A stretch of 64,000 nt of DNA, taken from the NCBI RefSeq assembly GCF_002056795.1, contig NZ_CP020104.1, positions 1,065,001-1,129,000 on the forward strand. Direction: 5' to 3'. Positions 43,036 through 51,661 of this stretch are shown one piece after another. The translations under genes and the position numbers were made by a program. Below the pieces are notes generated by a model. The model did not search any database and was not told the origin of the DNA. It saw only the letters and a program-made list of their open reading frames with translations. Numbering within the stretch: the stretch's first letter is position 1; every line of letters starts with the position of its first letter. The DNA is from Spirosoma aerolatum. GTDB taxonomy: Bacteria; Bacteroidota; Bacteroidia; Cytophagales; Spirosomataceae.

Positions 43036-45138
43036 ATGAATTACGAACAGTTTTTGCAACGCTTTCGCTATCACACCAGTCGCGATTTTATTGGTCAGGG
43101 TGGCTTTGGTACGGTATATCGCGCTTTCGATACGGAACTTCAGCAGTTTGTTGCCATCAAATCGGCAAAGGTTAATCCGACGGGGCCAAATGTGTCGCTT
43201 CAAAAAGAAGTAGACCTGACCAATCAACTACCAGAACACCCCAATTTGGTCCGTTATCTGGAACACCACCGGTTCGATCTGCCTGGTGTAGGCACATACG
43301 ATTATGGGGTTATGTCTTTTTATGAAGGTGGGAATTTAAGCCAGTTATTGGCCGCTCGTTCGCTAACCTCAACCGAAAAAGAAGAAGTAGCCATTAGCAT
43401 TTTGAGGGGCTTACAGCATTTGCATACCCACAAGATTATTCATCGGGATTTAAAGCCAGCTAACATCCTGATTGATAATGAAGGGAACCGATTAGTGGCT
43501 AAAATTTCAGATTTCGGTCTGGGGCGTACTGTATTGAACGATAATAGTGCCTTTTCGAATAGTACAGTGGGTGGCTCGCCACACTATATGGCACCTGAGC
43601 AGCTAACGAATGGGAAAATGCGGATTAACGTTGACTTATGGGCATATGGTGTGTTGCTGTATGAATTGTATACGGGCGAACGACCTTTCCAGCTTAGCCT
43701 GCAAGTGCCCGATTCTGAAATGAATAGAGCGGAAGTACTTCGCAGAATTGCTAACGCTGAACTGCCTGCTAATTTATCGGAACTGGATGAACCTTACCAG
43801 ACGATAATCCGACGCTGTTTGGTGAAAGATATTGATCAGCGTGTGCAGAAAGCCGACGAGCTACTGCTCTTTTGGGAGACCGCTCACCGACGGGAAGAAA
43901 TCTATCGGGAAAAGCGACAAATTGCCAACCGATTATTAGAACTGGGATCAGCAGAAGCAGCGAAGCTACTTTATTTGGAATTGACTGCCGAAAATAAGGC
44001 CGATCCGCTCGTTCGGGAGCGCCTTACGGGCTTGATAAGTGGTCAGCCAAGTGGCAATCTGGAAACCCAGGTATGGGTAGAAGTGGCACCAGAGGAGACG
44101 GACCATACCGAATCTTTTGTTTTTCGGCCTGACCAGCAGGCTCCAATCATACTAGAAGAGTATGAAACAGTAGGTAGTTTTTGCAATGGATTGGCCATAG
44201 TAGGAAAACGTAGTAAACTAGGGTCCATTAAATACGGGTTCATTAATTTATCAGGCAAACTGGTTATCCCGGCAGAGTATGAAGAAGCCAACGATTTTGT
44301 GGAAGGCCTGGCAAGAGTTCGCAAAAATTTATCAACTAACTATGGGTTTATAAACCAGCAAGGAGAACCAGTACTCTCTTTAGAGTACAATGACTGTCGA
44401 TCTTTTTCCGAAGGCTTAGCTGCCGTTAGAAAAGGCTATAAATTTGGCTACATTGATAAAAAAGGCCAAACAGTTATCTCATTTGAATATGATAAAGCAC
44501 GTGAATTCCGGGGCGGATTGGCTTTAGTCAGTCAAAAAAGGAAGTGGGGCCATATTGATACAGTAGGAAATACCCGTATACCATTACAGTACGATATGGC
44601 AGGTGATTTTCACAACGACCTGGCGATGGTAATGATCGATGGGAAGTATGGATATATTAATCGATCTAATGAAGTTGTGATTCCACTGCGTTATAGTATG
44701 GCCTACGATTTCTCAGATGGGTTTGCATTAGTGGAACAAGGCAACAAACGAGGCTTTTTTACGACGGAAGGGGAAATGATAATCGGCTTTGGAGAGTATG
44801 ATGCAATGGATAGCTTTTCCGAAGGGGTAGCCGGTGTCGCCAAAGGAGGTGTGTGGGGCTATATTAATACAGAAGGGAGATTGATAGTGCCGCTTCAATT
44901 TGAGAGAGTCTGGCCTTTTTCGGATAGGCTGGCGGCAGTACAAAACAACGGTAAGATTGGCTTTATCAATAAAAAAGGGAAAGTGATGATTCCATTTAGT
45001 TACAACAATGCAACTTATTTTTCGGAAGGAATAGCTAAACTAATCAGAGTCGAAAGCTCTTTTCTTCGTACTAAAAACTATATTGATTTTATTGACAGAA
45101 CCGGCCAAAAGTTACTTGCATGCACCACTCGTTCATAA
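43036..45138 (+). CDS. Ser/Thr protein kinase with C-terminal WG repeats, soluble
   Basis: The 700-residue protein begins with a complete kinase domain (about 12-290): G-Q-G-G-F-G-T-V-Y, V-A-I-K, H-R-D-L-K-P-A-N, D-F-G-L-G and G-S-P-H-Y-M-A-P-E. A short helical part follows. From about residue 370 to 690 there are eight or nine WG-type repeats (G-F-I-N-L-S-G-K-L-V-I-P, G-Y-I-D-K-K-G-Q-T-V-I-S, G-F-I-N-K-K-G-K-V-M-I-P), which should form a beta structure for binding a partner. No membrane segment is seen. WG repeats also end the PP2C protein at 23812, which hints at a shared ligand or partner. It lies 193 bases after the preceding kinase gene. Confidence 0.93.
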   Translation: MNYEQFLQRFRYHTSRDFIGQGGFGTVYRAFDTELQQFVAIKSAKVNPTGPNVSLQKEVDLTNQLPEHPNLVRYLEHHRFDLPGVGTYDYGVMSFYEGGNLSQLLAARSLTSTEKEEVAISILRGLQHLHTHKIIHRDLKPANILIDNEGNRLVAKISDFGLGRTVLNDNSAFSNSTVGGSPHYMAPEQLTNGKMRINVDLWAYGVLLYELYTGERPFQLSLQVPDSEMNRAEVLRRIANAELPANLSELDEPYQTIIRRCLVKDIDQRVQKADELLLFWETAHRREEIYREKRQIANRLLELGSAEAAKLLYLELTAENKADPLVRERLTGLISGQPSGNLETQVWVEVAPEETDHTESFVFRPDQQAPIILEEYETVGSFCNGLAIVGKRSKLGSIKYGFINLSGKLVIPAEYEEANDFVEGLARVRKNLSTNYGFINQQGEPVLSLEYNDCRSFSEGLAAVRKGYKFGYIDKKGQTVISFEYDKAREFRGGLALVSQKRKWGHIDTVGNTRIPLQYDMAGDFHNDLAMVMIDGKYGYINRSNEVVIPLRYSMAYDFSDGFALVEQGNKRGFFTTEGEMIIGFGEYDAMDSFSEGVAGVAKGGVWGYINTEGRLIVPLQFERVWPFSDRLAAVQNNGKIGFINKKGKVMIPFSYNNATYFSEGIAKLIRVESSFLRTKNYIDFIDRTGQKLLACTTRS

Positions 45139-45643
45139 TTTGTAAAACGAGATCTTAATTGCTTTTTTAGGTCAGCTCGACGTAAGCAAATGGCTTGCTC
45201 ATAGTTCTTTATTCGGAGAGTAGGCCATCCTCTGTTTGTTCATAAAGGCTTTGGAAGGGAAATGCTTTTGACAGAAAACAGAGTATTGATGTTATTTTTT
45301 TGCCCAATGATACATCTTGCAGGGCAAAGTTACAGGATGTTGGATTGGACCTTGCGCTAGTATACTAGAAGGTTTATATTAGCAAGAACAACATGCTTAC
45401 AGGGCAAATTGTGTCTTAGCAGGCAGTAGTTAAAAATAAGCAGTAGCTTATTTTGAGAGGAATACAACAAAACATAAAAAAGCAATTAATTGGTGATGTT
45501 CTTATTGTCAGCAGTATAGCTCTTGTTGTAGTGTATAATTATCCAATTATCAGAACAAAGGTTATACGATGAGTTGACTAATGTTAGTAACAAACAGGCT
45601 GTAACCAGTAAATCTTCCCAATAATTTAATATACCTAAATCAA
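45139..45643. other. 505-base intergenic region without a recognised gene
   Basis: An A+T-rich gap between the WG-repeat kinase gene and the GYF_2/DUF805 gene. I see no good open frame, tRNA or strong hairpin in it. It probably holds the end of the kinase transcript and a promoter for the next gene. Confidence 0.45.
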
Positions 45644-46282
45644 ATGGACAAACGCTACTACTATTTTAATGGTAATGAGCAAATTGGGCCGCTAAATTAT
45701 AGCGACTTATTCAACCGGAACTTAACTCCAGATACATTATTCTGGTATGAAGGCCTTCCTCAATGGAAGAAAGGCTATGAACTACCTGAATTGGCCAATC
45801 TGTTTAATCGGCCATCGAATACACCGCCTGTTAATCCACAATACAATCAGCCACCCTATTCGCCACCGCCTTCGTATCAGGTTCCTAATCAGCCATATCC
45901 TCCTCAGTATCCCAATTACCAGCTTCAACCAACACCACCTGCTTATGAATGGTATTTCATGGTTTGGCAGAAATACGCTCAGTTTACGGGCCGCGCTCGA
46001 CGAAGTGAATATTGGTATTTTACTCTGTTTCACTTCATTGTATTAATTATCGCAAGTGTTATCGATGAAATGAAGAATGGCGGTAGCGAAGGCTATGGCT
46101 TGTTAACCAGTCTATATTACTTTGCCACTATAGTTCCGTACCTTGCTGTTGCAGTTAGACGAATACACGACACGGGCCAAAGCGGCTGGTTTATATTAAT
46201 TCCATTTTACAATTTAATCTTATTGTGTACGGAAGGTAACCGAGGCCCCAATCAATATGGGCCTGACCCAAAGTATATTTAG
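45644..46282 (+). CDS. GYF_2 domain fused to a DUF805 membrane domain
   Basis: The 212-residue protein starts with a GYF_2 domain (Y-Y-Y-F-N-G-N-E-Q-I-G-P-L-N-Y, L-F-W-Y-E-G-L-P-Q-W-K-K-G) like that of the protein at 30418. A Pro/Tyr/Gln-rich linker (about 58-98) follows, then a DUF805 membrane domain with F-T-G-R-A-R-R-S-E-Y-W, several hydrophobic segments, R-R-I-H-D-T-G-Q-S-G-W and G-P-N-Q-Y-G-P-D-P. DUF805 proteins are small membrane proteins of unknown role. The GYF_2 domain links this gene to the signalling region, and it is the last gene before the tRNA. Confidence 0.88.
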   Translation: MDKRYYYFNGNEQIGPLNYSDLFNRNLTPDTLFWYEGLPQWKKGYELPELANLFNRPSNTPPVNPQYNQPPYSPPPSYQVPNQPYPPQYPNYQLQPTPPAYEWYFMVWQKYAQFTGRARRSEYWYFTLFHFIVLIIASVIDEMKNGGSEGYGLLTSLYYFATIVPYLAVAVRRIHDTGQSGWFILIPFYNLILLCTEGNRGPNQYGPDPKYI

Positions 46283-46562
46283 ACAATAAGTTAACGATTC
46301 TCGAATATCAACTTCCTGGTAGGTCGGTAGAGAAAGCAAACTGATGTTTGTGTTAATCTGAAAGCAGCACCATGTATGTTTTTACAGTCGTAACGATCAT
46401 CAGCGTCCTGAATCCTTTACCGTGGGCTGGTGAATAGTAGAGCCTGATCGAACGAGAAACGCATGTATCAGAAAGCCAGAAAGGCCAGTTTGGTAAGAAG
46501 CTGATTCCAGAGATAGAAACACGCTATTGCCTAGTCAAGAGAATATATGGCAACCCATAAAA
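46283..46562. other. 280-base gap between the GYF_2/DUF805 gene and the tRNA terminator
   Basis: Nothing recognisable was found here on either strand apart from the terminator at its right end. Confidence 0.4.
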
Positions 46563-46592
46563 AAGCACTTACCTCTAAAAAGGTAAGTGCTT
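46563..46592 (-). terminator. Rho-independent terminator downstream of the tRNA gene
   Basis: On the minus strand, 12-base perfect arms (46581-46592 and 46563-46574, AAGCACTTACCT on the plus strand) enclose a 6-base loop and are followed by six T (plus-strand A run at about 46559-46564). It lies 12 bases after the 3' end of the tRNA, as expected for its transcription stop. Confidence 0.85.
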
Positions 46593-46603
46593 GAGAATGA
46601 GCG

Positions 46604-46677
46604 TGGGCCAGGCAGGGCTCGAACCTGCGACTTACTGATTATGAGTCAGGCACTCTAACCGACTGAGTTACAAGCCC
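46604..46677 (-). tRNA. tRNA with anticodon CAT (Met, elongator type)
   Basis: The 74-base cloverleaf has a D stem ACTC/GAGT, an anticodon loop CTCATAA with anticodon CAT, a T stem GCAGG/CCTGC with loop TTCGAGC, and discriminator A; CCA is not encoded. The loop CTCATAA is normal for tRNA-Met. It lacks the three G-C pairs of an initiator anticodon stem. A lysidine-type tRNA-Ile (CAT) cannot be fully ruled out. Two non-pairs are seen: U6-U67 in the acceptor stem and C27-U43 at the top of the anticodon stem. Confidence 0.88.
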
Positions 46678-46792
46678 ATTGCTGACTGATTGCTCAGATT
46701 CAGCAGGGCAAATTTACATATTTTTTGACAGAATGAACAGATTTGGGCGGATATTTCAATAAGTATGCCGCCAATCCTGTGTTTCAGTCTGG

Positions 46793-46800
46793 TATCTTTG
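46793..46800 (+). promoter_or_regulatory. -7 box directly in front of the HD hydrolase start codon
   Basis: TATCTTTG fits the Bacteroidota -7 consensus TAnnTTTG exactly and ends 4 bases before the ATG at 46805. Transcription would start at or next to the A of the ATG, which predicts a leaderless message. A good -33 element was not found. Confidence 0.4.
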
Positions 46801-46804
46801 CCTA

Positions 46805-48046
46805 ATGGCAACGCCCAACAAAAAGAAAATTCTCAACGACCCGGTTTACGGGTTTATCACCATTCCATCCGAACTGCTCTACGATTTAGTCGAGCACCCT
46901 TATTTTCAGCGACTTCGGCGAATAAAGCAACTGGGCCTCTCCGAGTACGTGTATCCGGGGGCTTTACATACCCGATTTCATCATGCGTTAGGGGCCATGC
47001 ACCTGATGGGGCAGGCGATGAGTACACTACAAAGCAAGGGCCACACCATTAGCAATGAGGAATGCGAGTCCGCTCAAATCGCCATCCTACTGCATGATGT
47101 AGGGCATGGGCCGTTTTCGCACGTATTGGAGTGTTGCTTGCTGGACAATGTGCCCCATGAACAGATTTCGCTGATGCTGATGCACGATCTCAACCAGCAG
47201 TTTAACGGAGCATTGTCGCTGGCGATCCGCATGTTTGAGGGGACGTATGAACGCCCATTTTTCCATCAGCTTATATCCAGCCAGTTGGATATGGACCGGA
47301 TGGATTATCTCAACCGCGATGGGTATTATACGGGCGTAGCTGAAGGAGCTATTGGGGCCGAGCGAATTATTAAAATGCTCGATCTGGTCGACGATCAACT
47401 GGTTGTTGAGGCCAAAGGTATTCTGAGCGTCGAAAACTTCCTGAATGCCCGACGACTCATGTACTGGCAGGTGTATCTGCACAAAACGTCGATCTGCTGT
47501 GAATCGATGATGATTCAGATATTACGACGGGCCCGGTTCCTGAGCCGTCAGGAGGGCGTTGAGTCGGTGTTTGCGTCAGATGTGTTTCGGTTGTTTTTGC
47601 GTGACAGCGTGTCGATTCAGGATTTCCAGACCAACCGCACTTATCTTGAGGCATTTACCCGATTAGATGATTTTGATATCTGGACTTGTGTGAAGCAGGG
47701 CGCTTCGCATCCCGACCCGATTTTTTCAAAACTCTGCCAGATGCTACTGAATCGGCGGTTGTTTAAGATCATGTTATCGACCGAGCCTTTTGCGGGTGAA
47801 TTACTTATTCAGCTTGAAAAACAGTTGCGGCAAACAGGTATGCCGGAGGACTGGCTTTCGTATTTTCTAATTGAAGGACAGGCCACCAATGCTGCTTATT
47901 TGCCTTCGGGCGACCGCATTTCTATCAAATTGAAAAGTGGCAACGTGATCGATATTGCCGATGCTTCTGACCTGTCGAATATCCAGGTGCTAACCAACAT
48001 TGTCCGTCGATACTATGTTTGCTGGGCCAGGAATTTTGTGGAGTAG
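46805..48046 (+). CDS. HD domain phosphohydrolase (dNTPase-like)
   Basis: The 413-residue protein has the HD-superfamily metal motifs H in R-F-H-H-A-L-G, H-D in L-L-H-D-V-G-H-G-P-F-S-H, and a later D in S-S-Q-L-D-M-D-R-M-D-Y. The start N-D-P-V-Y-G-F-I-T-I-P, V-E-H-P-Y-F-Q-R-L-R-R-I-K-Q-L-G is typical for the YdhJ/SAMHD1-like branch that hydrolyses dNTPs or related nucleotides. In Bacteroidota this gene often stands directly before lpxD, as here, though its link to lipid A is not known. Confidence 0.9.
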   Translation: MATPNKKKILNDPVYGFITIPSELLYDLVEHPYFQRLRRIKQLGLSEYVYPGALHTRFHHALGAMHLMGQAMSTLQSKGHTISNEECESAQIAILLHDVGHGPFSHVLECCLLDNVPHEQISLMLMHDLNQQFNGALSLAIRMFEGTYERPFFHQLISSQLDMDRMDYLNRDGYYTGVAEGAIGAERIIKMLDLVDDQLVVEAKGILSVENFLNARRLMYWQVYLHKTSICCESMMIQILRRARFLSRQEGVESVFASDVFRLFLRDSVSIQDFQTNRTYLEAFTRLDDFDIWTCVKQGASHPDPIFSKLCQMLLNRRLFKIMLSTEPFAGELLIQLEKQLRQTGMPEDWLSYFLIEGQATNAAYLPSGDRISIKLKSGNVIDIADASDLSNIQVLTNIVRRYYVCWARNFVE

Positions 48047-48219
48047 CTGATCGGTGGCGTCAGTCATTGGTAGCATGGCATAACCATAAATCCGTATTCG
48101 CTCGGAATGCTTCACCAATTAACCGCTTGACCAATTGCGGAAAAGTGCAATTTGTTCGCTACCTTAGCGGCCTGAACACCTGGCTATAATGGGTGTTTTG
48201 CGACGGCCGTCATACATAT

Positions 48220-49248
48220 ATGGAGTTTACAGTCAAGCAGATTGCCACACTGCTGGGGGGCGAAGTCGCCGGAAATGAATCGCTGACAATCACTGGGTTA
48301 GCTAAGATTGAAGAGGGGCAACCAGGGGATATCTCATTTCTGTCGAACCTCAAATACGAACCGCATCTTTATACCACGCAAGCCTCGGCGGTGATTGTCG
48401 ATCGGTCGTTCGAGCCTAAAAAGCCGGTTGCATCGGCTCTTATTTTTGTAGAAAATTCCTACTCTGCCTTCACTCGCCTGCTGGAAGAATACCACAAGCA
48501 ATTAATTTTCGCGCGGGTTGGCATTGAACAGCCATCTTATATAGGCGATGGAAGTCAGATGGGCGAACAGGGCTACCGGGGGGCATTTTCGTACGTTGGC
48601 CGAAATTGTCAGATCGGAAGTAATGTGAAAATATACCCACAAGCTTACGTTGGGAATAACGTTCGGATCGGAGATAATACCATTATTCATCCCGGAGTTC
48701 GGATTCTGGACAATTGTGTAATTGGTCGGAATTGTGTTATCCATCCCAATGCGGTTATTGGTAGCGAAGGGTTTGGTTTTGCGCCCCAACCCGATGGAAC
48801 GTATAAGACCATTCCCCAACTGGGTAATGTGATTCTGGAAGATAATGTGAATGTTGGGTCAAATACGACCATCGACTGCGCTACAATGGGCTCAACCATT
48901 ATTCGACAGGGAGCCAAGCTGGATAACCTGATCCAGATAGCTCATAATGTCGAGATTGGAAAAAATACGGTCATTGCCGCGCAGACTGGGGTTTCGGGGT
49001 CCACCAAAATCGGCGATAACTGTGTAATTGCCGGCCAGGTCGGGTTTGCCGGTCATTTAACCATTGCCAATGGCACTAAAGTGGGGGCGCAGTCGGGCGT
49101 AGGCAAGAGTGTTGAGGAAGAAGGTACTTCGCTCAATAGCTCACCCGCTTTTGGCTTAAAGGAAAGTATGCGCTCGCTGGCGGTATTCCGTCGGTTGCCC
49201 GATCTGGAACAAAGAGTGTTTAAACTGGAAAAGAAAAACGAAAAATAG
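48220..49248 (+). CDS. lpxD: UDP-3-O-acyl-glucosamine N-acyltransferase
   Basis: The protein is 342 residues from the ATG at 48220 (M-E-F-T-V-K-Q-I-A); nine codons further upstream in frame are not family-like. After an N-terminal uridine-binding domain (I-S-F-L-S-N-L-K-Y) come left-handed beta-helix hexapeptide repeats (I-G-D-N-T-I-I-H-P, V-N-V-G-S-N-T-T-I) with the catalytic His region I-Q-I-A-H-N-V-E-I-G. It adds the second acyl chain in lipid A synthesis. It heads the lpxD, lpxC/fabZ, lpxA set. Confidence 0.96.
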   Translation: MEFTVKQIATLLGGEVAGNESLTITGLAKIEEGQPGDISFLSNLKYEPHLYTTQASAVIVDRSFEPKKPVASALIFVENSYSAFTRLLEEYHKQLIFARVGIEQPSYIGDGSQMGEQGYRGAFSYVGRNCQIGSNVKIYPQAYVGNNVRIGDNTIIHPGVRILDNCVIGRNCVIHPNAVIGSEGFGFAPQPDGTYKTIPQLGNVILEDNVNVGSNTTIDCATMGSTIIRQGAKLDNLIQIAHNVEIGKNTVIAAQTGVSGSTKIGDNCVIAGQVGFAGHLTIANGTKVGAQSGVGKSVEEEGTSLNSSPAFGLKESMRSLAVFRRLPDLEQRVFKLEKKNEK

Positions 49249-49351
49249 CTTACGGTCTATGATTTACGGGTGGCGGTGGATAGACGCACCAGCAACGTTA
49301 TGCGTCGGCCTACTGTAAACTGTAAAACGGTAAACTGTAAACTGAAAAGGA

Positions 49352-50746
49352 ATGAATACCAAACAACAGACGATTCAGAAAGCCGTTTCGGTATCGGGAG
49401 TGGGACTCCACACGGGTGTACAGGCAACGATGACGTTTCTGCCGGCACCAACCAATCATGGTTATAAATTCCAGCGCGTCGATTTGCCGGGCCAACCCAT
49501 TGTGGATGCCGACGTAGATAACGTGGTCGACCTTTCGCGTGGAACTACCATTGAGCAGAGTGGGGCCCGGATTCATACAGTTGAGCATACACTGGCTGCG
49601 CTGGTTGGTTTACAACTCGATAACATCCTGATTCAACTGGACGGTCCTGAACCTCCTATTATGGATGGCTCTTCCATTCAGTTTATCGATGCCCTGCGGG
49701 ATGCCGGAATCGAAGAGCAGAATGCCACCCGTAACTACTTTGAAGTGAACGAATACGTTCATTACCGAAATGCGGAGAAGGATATTGAACTGGCAGCCCT
49801 GCCCCTCGACGACTATCGGCTGACGGTAATGGTGGATTATAACTCAAAGGTTATCAGCAGCCAGCACGCGTATCTGAACGACATCAGTCAGTTTCCTGAA
49901 CAGATTGCCAGTAGCCGGACGTTTGTTTTCCTGCATGAACTGGAAGCACTCTATAAGCAGAATCTGATTAAAGGGGGCGACCTGACCAATGCTATTGTGA
50001 TTGTTGATCGGGATGTGCAGGATGGTGAACTGGATTATCTGGCCGAACTGCTTCATAAGCCGAAGGTGAGTGTTAATAAGCAGCAGGGAATCTTAAATAA
50101 CCTGAAACTGCACTATCCGAACGAAATGGCCCGGCATAAACTGCTCGATGTAGTGGGTGACCTGGCGCTGATCGGGCGGCCCATTAAAGCGCAGATCCTG
50201 GCAGCTCGGCCTGGTCATGCTGCTAATGTGGCCTTTGCTAAAAAAATTAAGAAGCTTATTCAGAAAAACGCGGCCAATCAGGTGCCAAAATACGACCCCA
50301 TGCAGCCAGCCGTACTGGATATCAATCGTATATCGCAGTTACTGCCCCACCGCTACCCGTTCCAGATGATCGATAAAATCATTGCGTTGGACGAGAACAG
50401 TGTAGTCGGCATCAAAAACGTAACGATGAATGAGCCGTTTTTCCCCGGCCATTTTCCCGGTAATCCGGTGATGCCTGGTGTTATGCAGCTCGAAGCTATG
50501 GCGCAAACGGGCGGTATTCTGGTCTTGAGTACGGTGCCTGATCCTGAGAATTACTGGCCGTTTTTAGTGGGTATTGAAAATTGTCGCTTCCGGCGGAACG
50601 TATTGCCCGGCGATACGGTCATATTCCGGTGTGAGTTTACCTCGCCCATGAAGCGGGGGATCGTAAAAATGCAGGGCCGGGGGTATGTAGCGAATCAACT
50701 GGTCTGCGAAGCCGATATGATTGCCAGCTTAGTAAAGAAAAAATGA
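49352..50746 (+). CDS. lpxC/fabZ: Bifunctional UDP-3-O-acyl-GlcNAc deacetylase / 3-hydroxyacyl-ACP dehydratase
   Basis: The 464-residue protein joins two enzymes. Residues 1-305 are LpxC: G-V-G-L-H-T-G, zinc-binding H-T-V-E-H-T-L-A-A-L and R-H-K-L-L-D-V-V-G-D. Residues 315-464 are FabZ: L-P-H-R-Y-P-F-Q-M-I-D and the active-site segment F-P-G-H-F-P-G-N-P-V-M-P-G-V with the Glu of Q-L-E-A-M-A-Q. The fusion of LpxC with FabZ is a known trait of Bacteroidota. It makes the committed step of lipid A and a fatty-acid step in one protein. The 103 bases before it contain short repeats of GTAAACTGTAAA. The stop codon lies in the left arm of a hairpin (50742-50814). Confidence 0.97.
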   Translation: MNTKQQTIQKAVSVSGVGLHTGVQATMTFLPAPTNHGYKFQRVDLPGQPIVDADVDNVVDLSRGTTIEQSGARIHTVEHTLAALVGLQLDNILIQLDGPEPPIMDGSSIQFIDALRDAGIEEQNATRNYFEVNEYVHYRNAEKDIELAALPLDDYRLTVMVDYNSKVISSQHAYLNDISQFPEQIASSRTFVFLHELEALYKQNLIKGGDLTNAIVIVDRDVQDGELDYLAELLHKPKVSVNKQQGILNNLKLHYPNEMARHKLLDVVGDLALIGRPIKAQILAARPGHAANVAFAKKIKKLIQKNAANQVPKYDPMQPAVLDINRISQLLPHRYPFQMIDKIIALDENSVVGIKNVTMNEPFFPGHFPGNPVMPGVMQLEAMAQTGGILVLSTVPDPENYWPFLVGIENCRFRRNVLPGDTVIFRCEFTSPMKRGIVKMQGRGYVANQLVCEADMIASLVKKK

Positions 50747-50814
50747 ATAATGGATAATGAATAATGTAAGTCTAGGTTGAGAACTCAACTGTCAAGCATT
50801 ATCCATTATTCATT
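50742..50814. repeat. Intergenic hairpin with AATGGATAATG motif
   Basis: 18-base perfect arms, 50742-50759 (AATGAATAATGGATAATG) and 50797-50814, flank a 37-base loop that itself contains GTTGAG-AA-CTCAAC (50776-50789). The left arm includes the lpxC/fabZ stop codon. The arm shares AATGGATAATG with the hairpin in which the IS110 element sits (51630), so both belong to one kind of intergenic palindrome. Confidence 0.7.
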
Positions 50815-50829
50815 GTATACATTCATACA

Positions 50830-51624
50830 ATGATTCAACCGTTAGCATATATTCACTCTGAAGCGAAGATTGCGCAGAATGTAGTGATTGAGCCCTTTGC
50901 CATTATTCACAAAGACGTTGAGATTGGTGAAGGAACATGGATCGGTTCCCATGCCGTTATCAATGAAGGTGCCCGTATTGGCCGAAACTGCAAAATTTAT
51001 CCTGGAGCCGTTATCTCGGCCACACCACAGGACTTGAAATTCAATAACGAATACACACGAACTTTCATCGGCGACAATACGACGATCCGTGAGTATGCAA
51101 CCATCAGCCGGGGTACCGAAGAGCACTGGAAAACGCAAATCGGAACTAACTGCCTGATTATGGCTTATGCGCACGTTGCGCACGACTGCCGAATCGGAAA
51201 CCACTGCATTATTACCAACAATGTGCAGATGGCGGGTCACGTACATATGGGTGACTGGGCTATTATTGGTGGATCGAGTTCTGTATTGCAATTTTCCCGG
51301 ATTGGATCGCATGCCTTTATTTCGGGTGGTTCGCTAGTTCGGAAAGATGTGCCACCCTACTCAAAAGCGGCTCGCGAACCGCTCACCTACGCCGGTATCA
51401 ACTCGGTGGGTATCCGTCGGCGGGGGTACACCAACGAACAGATCAACCAGATTCAGGAGATTTACCGCTACATCTATCTGCGTGGTTTAAATAATGCTGA
51501 TGCCCTGGCCCAGATCGAGCTGGAACTGCCTGCTTCAGACGAGCGTGATGAAATCGTAAATTTCATCCGCAGCTCCGAACGAGGTATCATGCGCGGTCCA
51601 TCGGCCAACGGAGAGCGGGAGTAA
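50830..51624 (+). CDS. lpxA: Acyl-ACP:UDP-N-acetylglucosamine O-acyltransferase
   Basis: The 264-residue protein is a hexapeptide-repeat beta-helix enzyme (I-G-E-G-T-W-I-G-S, I-G-R-N-C-K-I-Y-P-G) with the family motifs D-L-K-F, G-D-N-T-T-I-R-E, the catalytic His in Y-A-H-V-A-H-D-C, and A-I-I-G-G-S-S in the later coils, then a helical C-terminus (Y-R-Y-I-Y-L-R). It makes the first step of lipid A synthesis. It ends the lpx set, 83 bases after lpxC/fabZ; directly behind it is the hairpin now broken by an IS110 element. Confidence 0.96.
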   Translation: MIQPLAYIHSEAKIAQNVVIEPFAIIHKDVEIGEGTWIGSHAVINEGARIGRNCKIYPGAVISATPQDLKFNNEYTRTFIGDNTTIREYATISRGTEEHWKTQIGTNCLIMAYAHVAHDCRIGNHCIITNNVQMAGHVHMGDWAIIGGSSSVLQFSRIGSHAFISGGSLVRKDVPPYSKAAREPLTYAGINSVGIRRRGYTNEQINQIQEIYRYIYLRGLNNADALAQIELELPASDERDEIVNFIRSSERGIMRGPSANGERE

Positions 51625-51629
51625 GATTT

Positions 51630-51650
51630 AATGGATAATGCACCGCACGG
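51630..51650. repeat. Left piece of the IS110 target hairpin
   Basis: These 21 bases (AATGGATAATGCACCGCACGG over two groups) are the outer part of the left arm of a palindrome whose full right arm is at 52932-52972. The arm is cut after GG at 51649-51650 by the IS110 element and goes on at 52897 on its far side. Confidence 0.9.
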
Positions 51651-51661
51651 ATTTCCATGGT

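Noticed and set aside
49301..49350. GTAAACTGTAAA repeats before lpxC/fabZ as a CRISPR or operator array
   Set aside because: Only two imperfect units with no spacers; looks like an eroded intergenic repeat.
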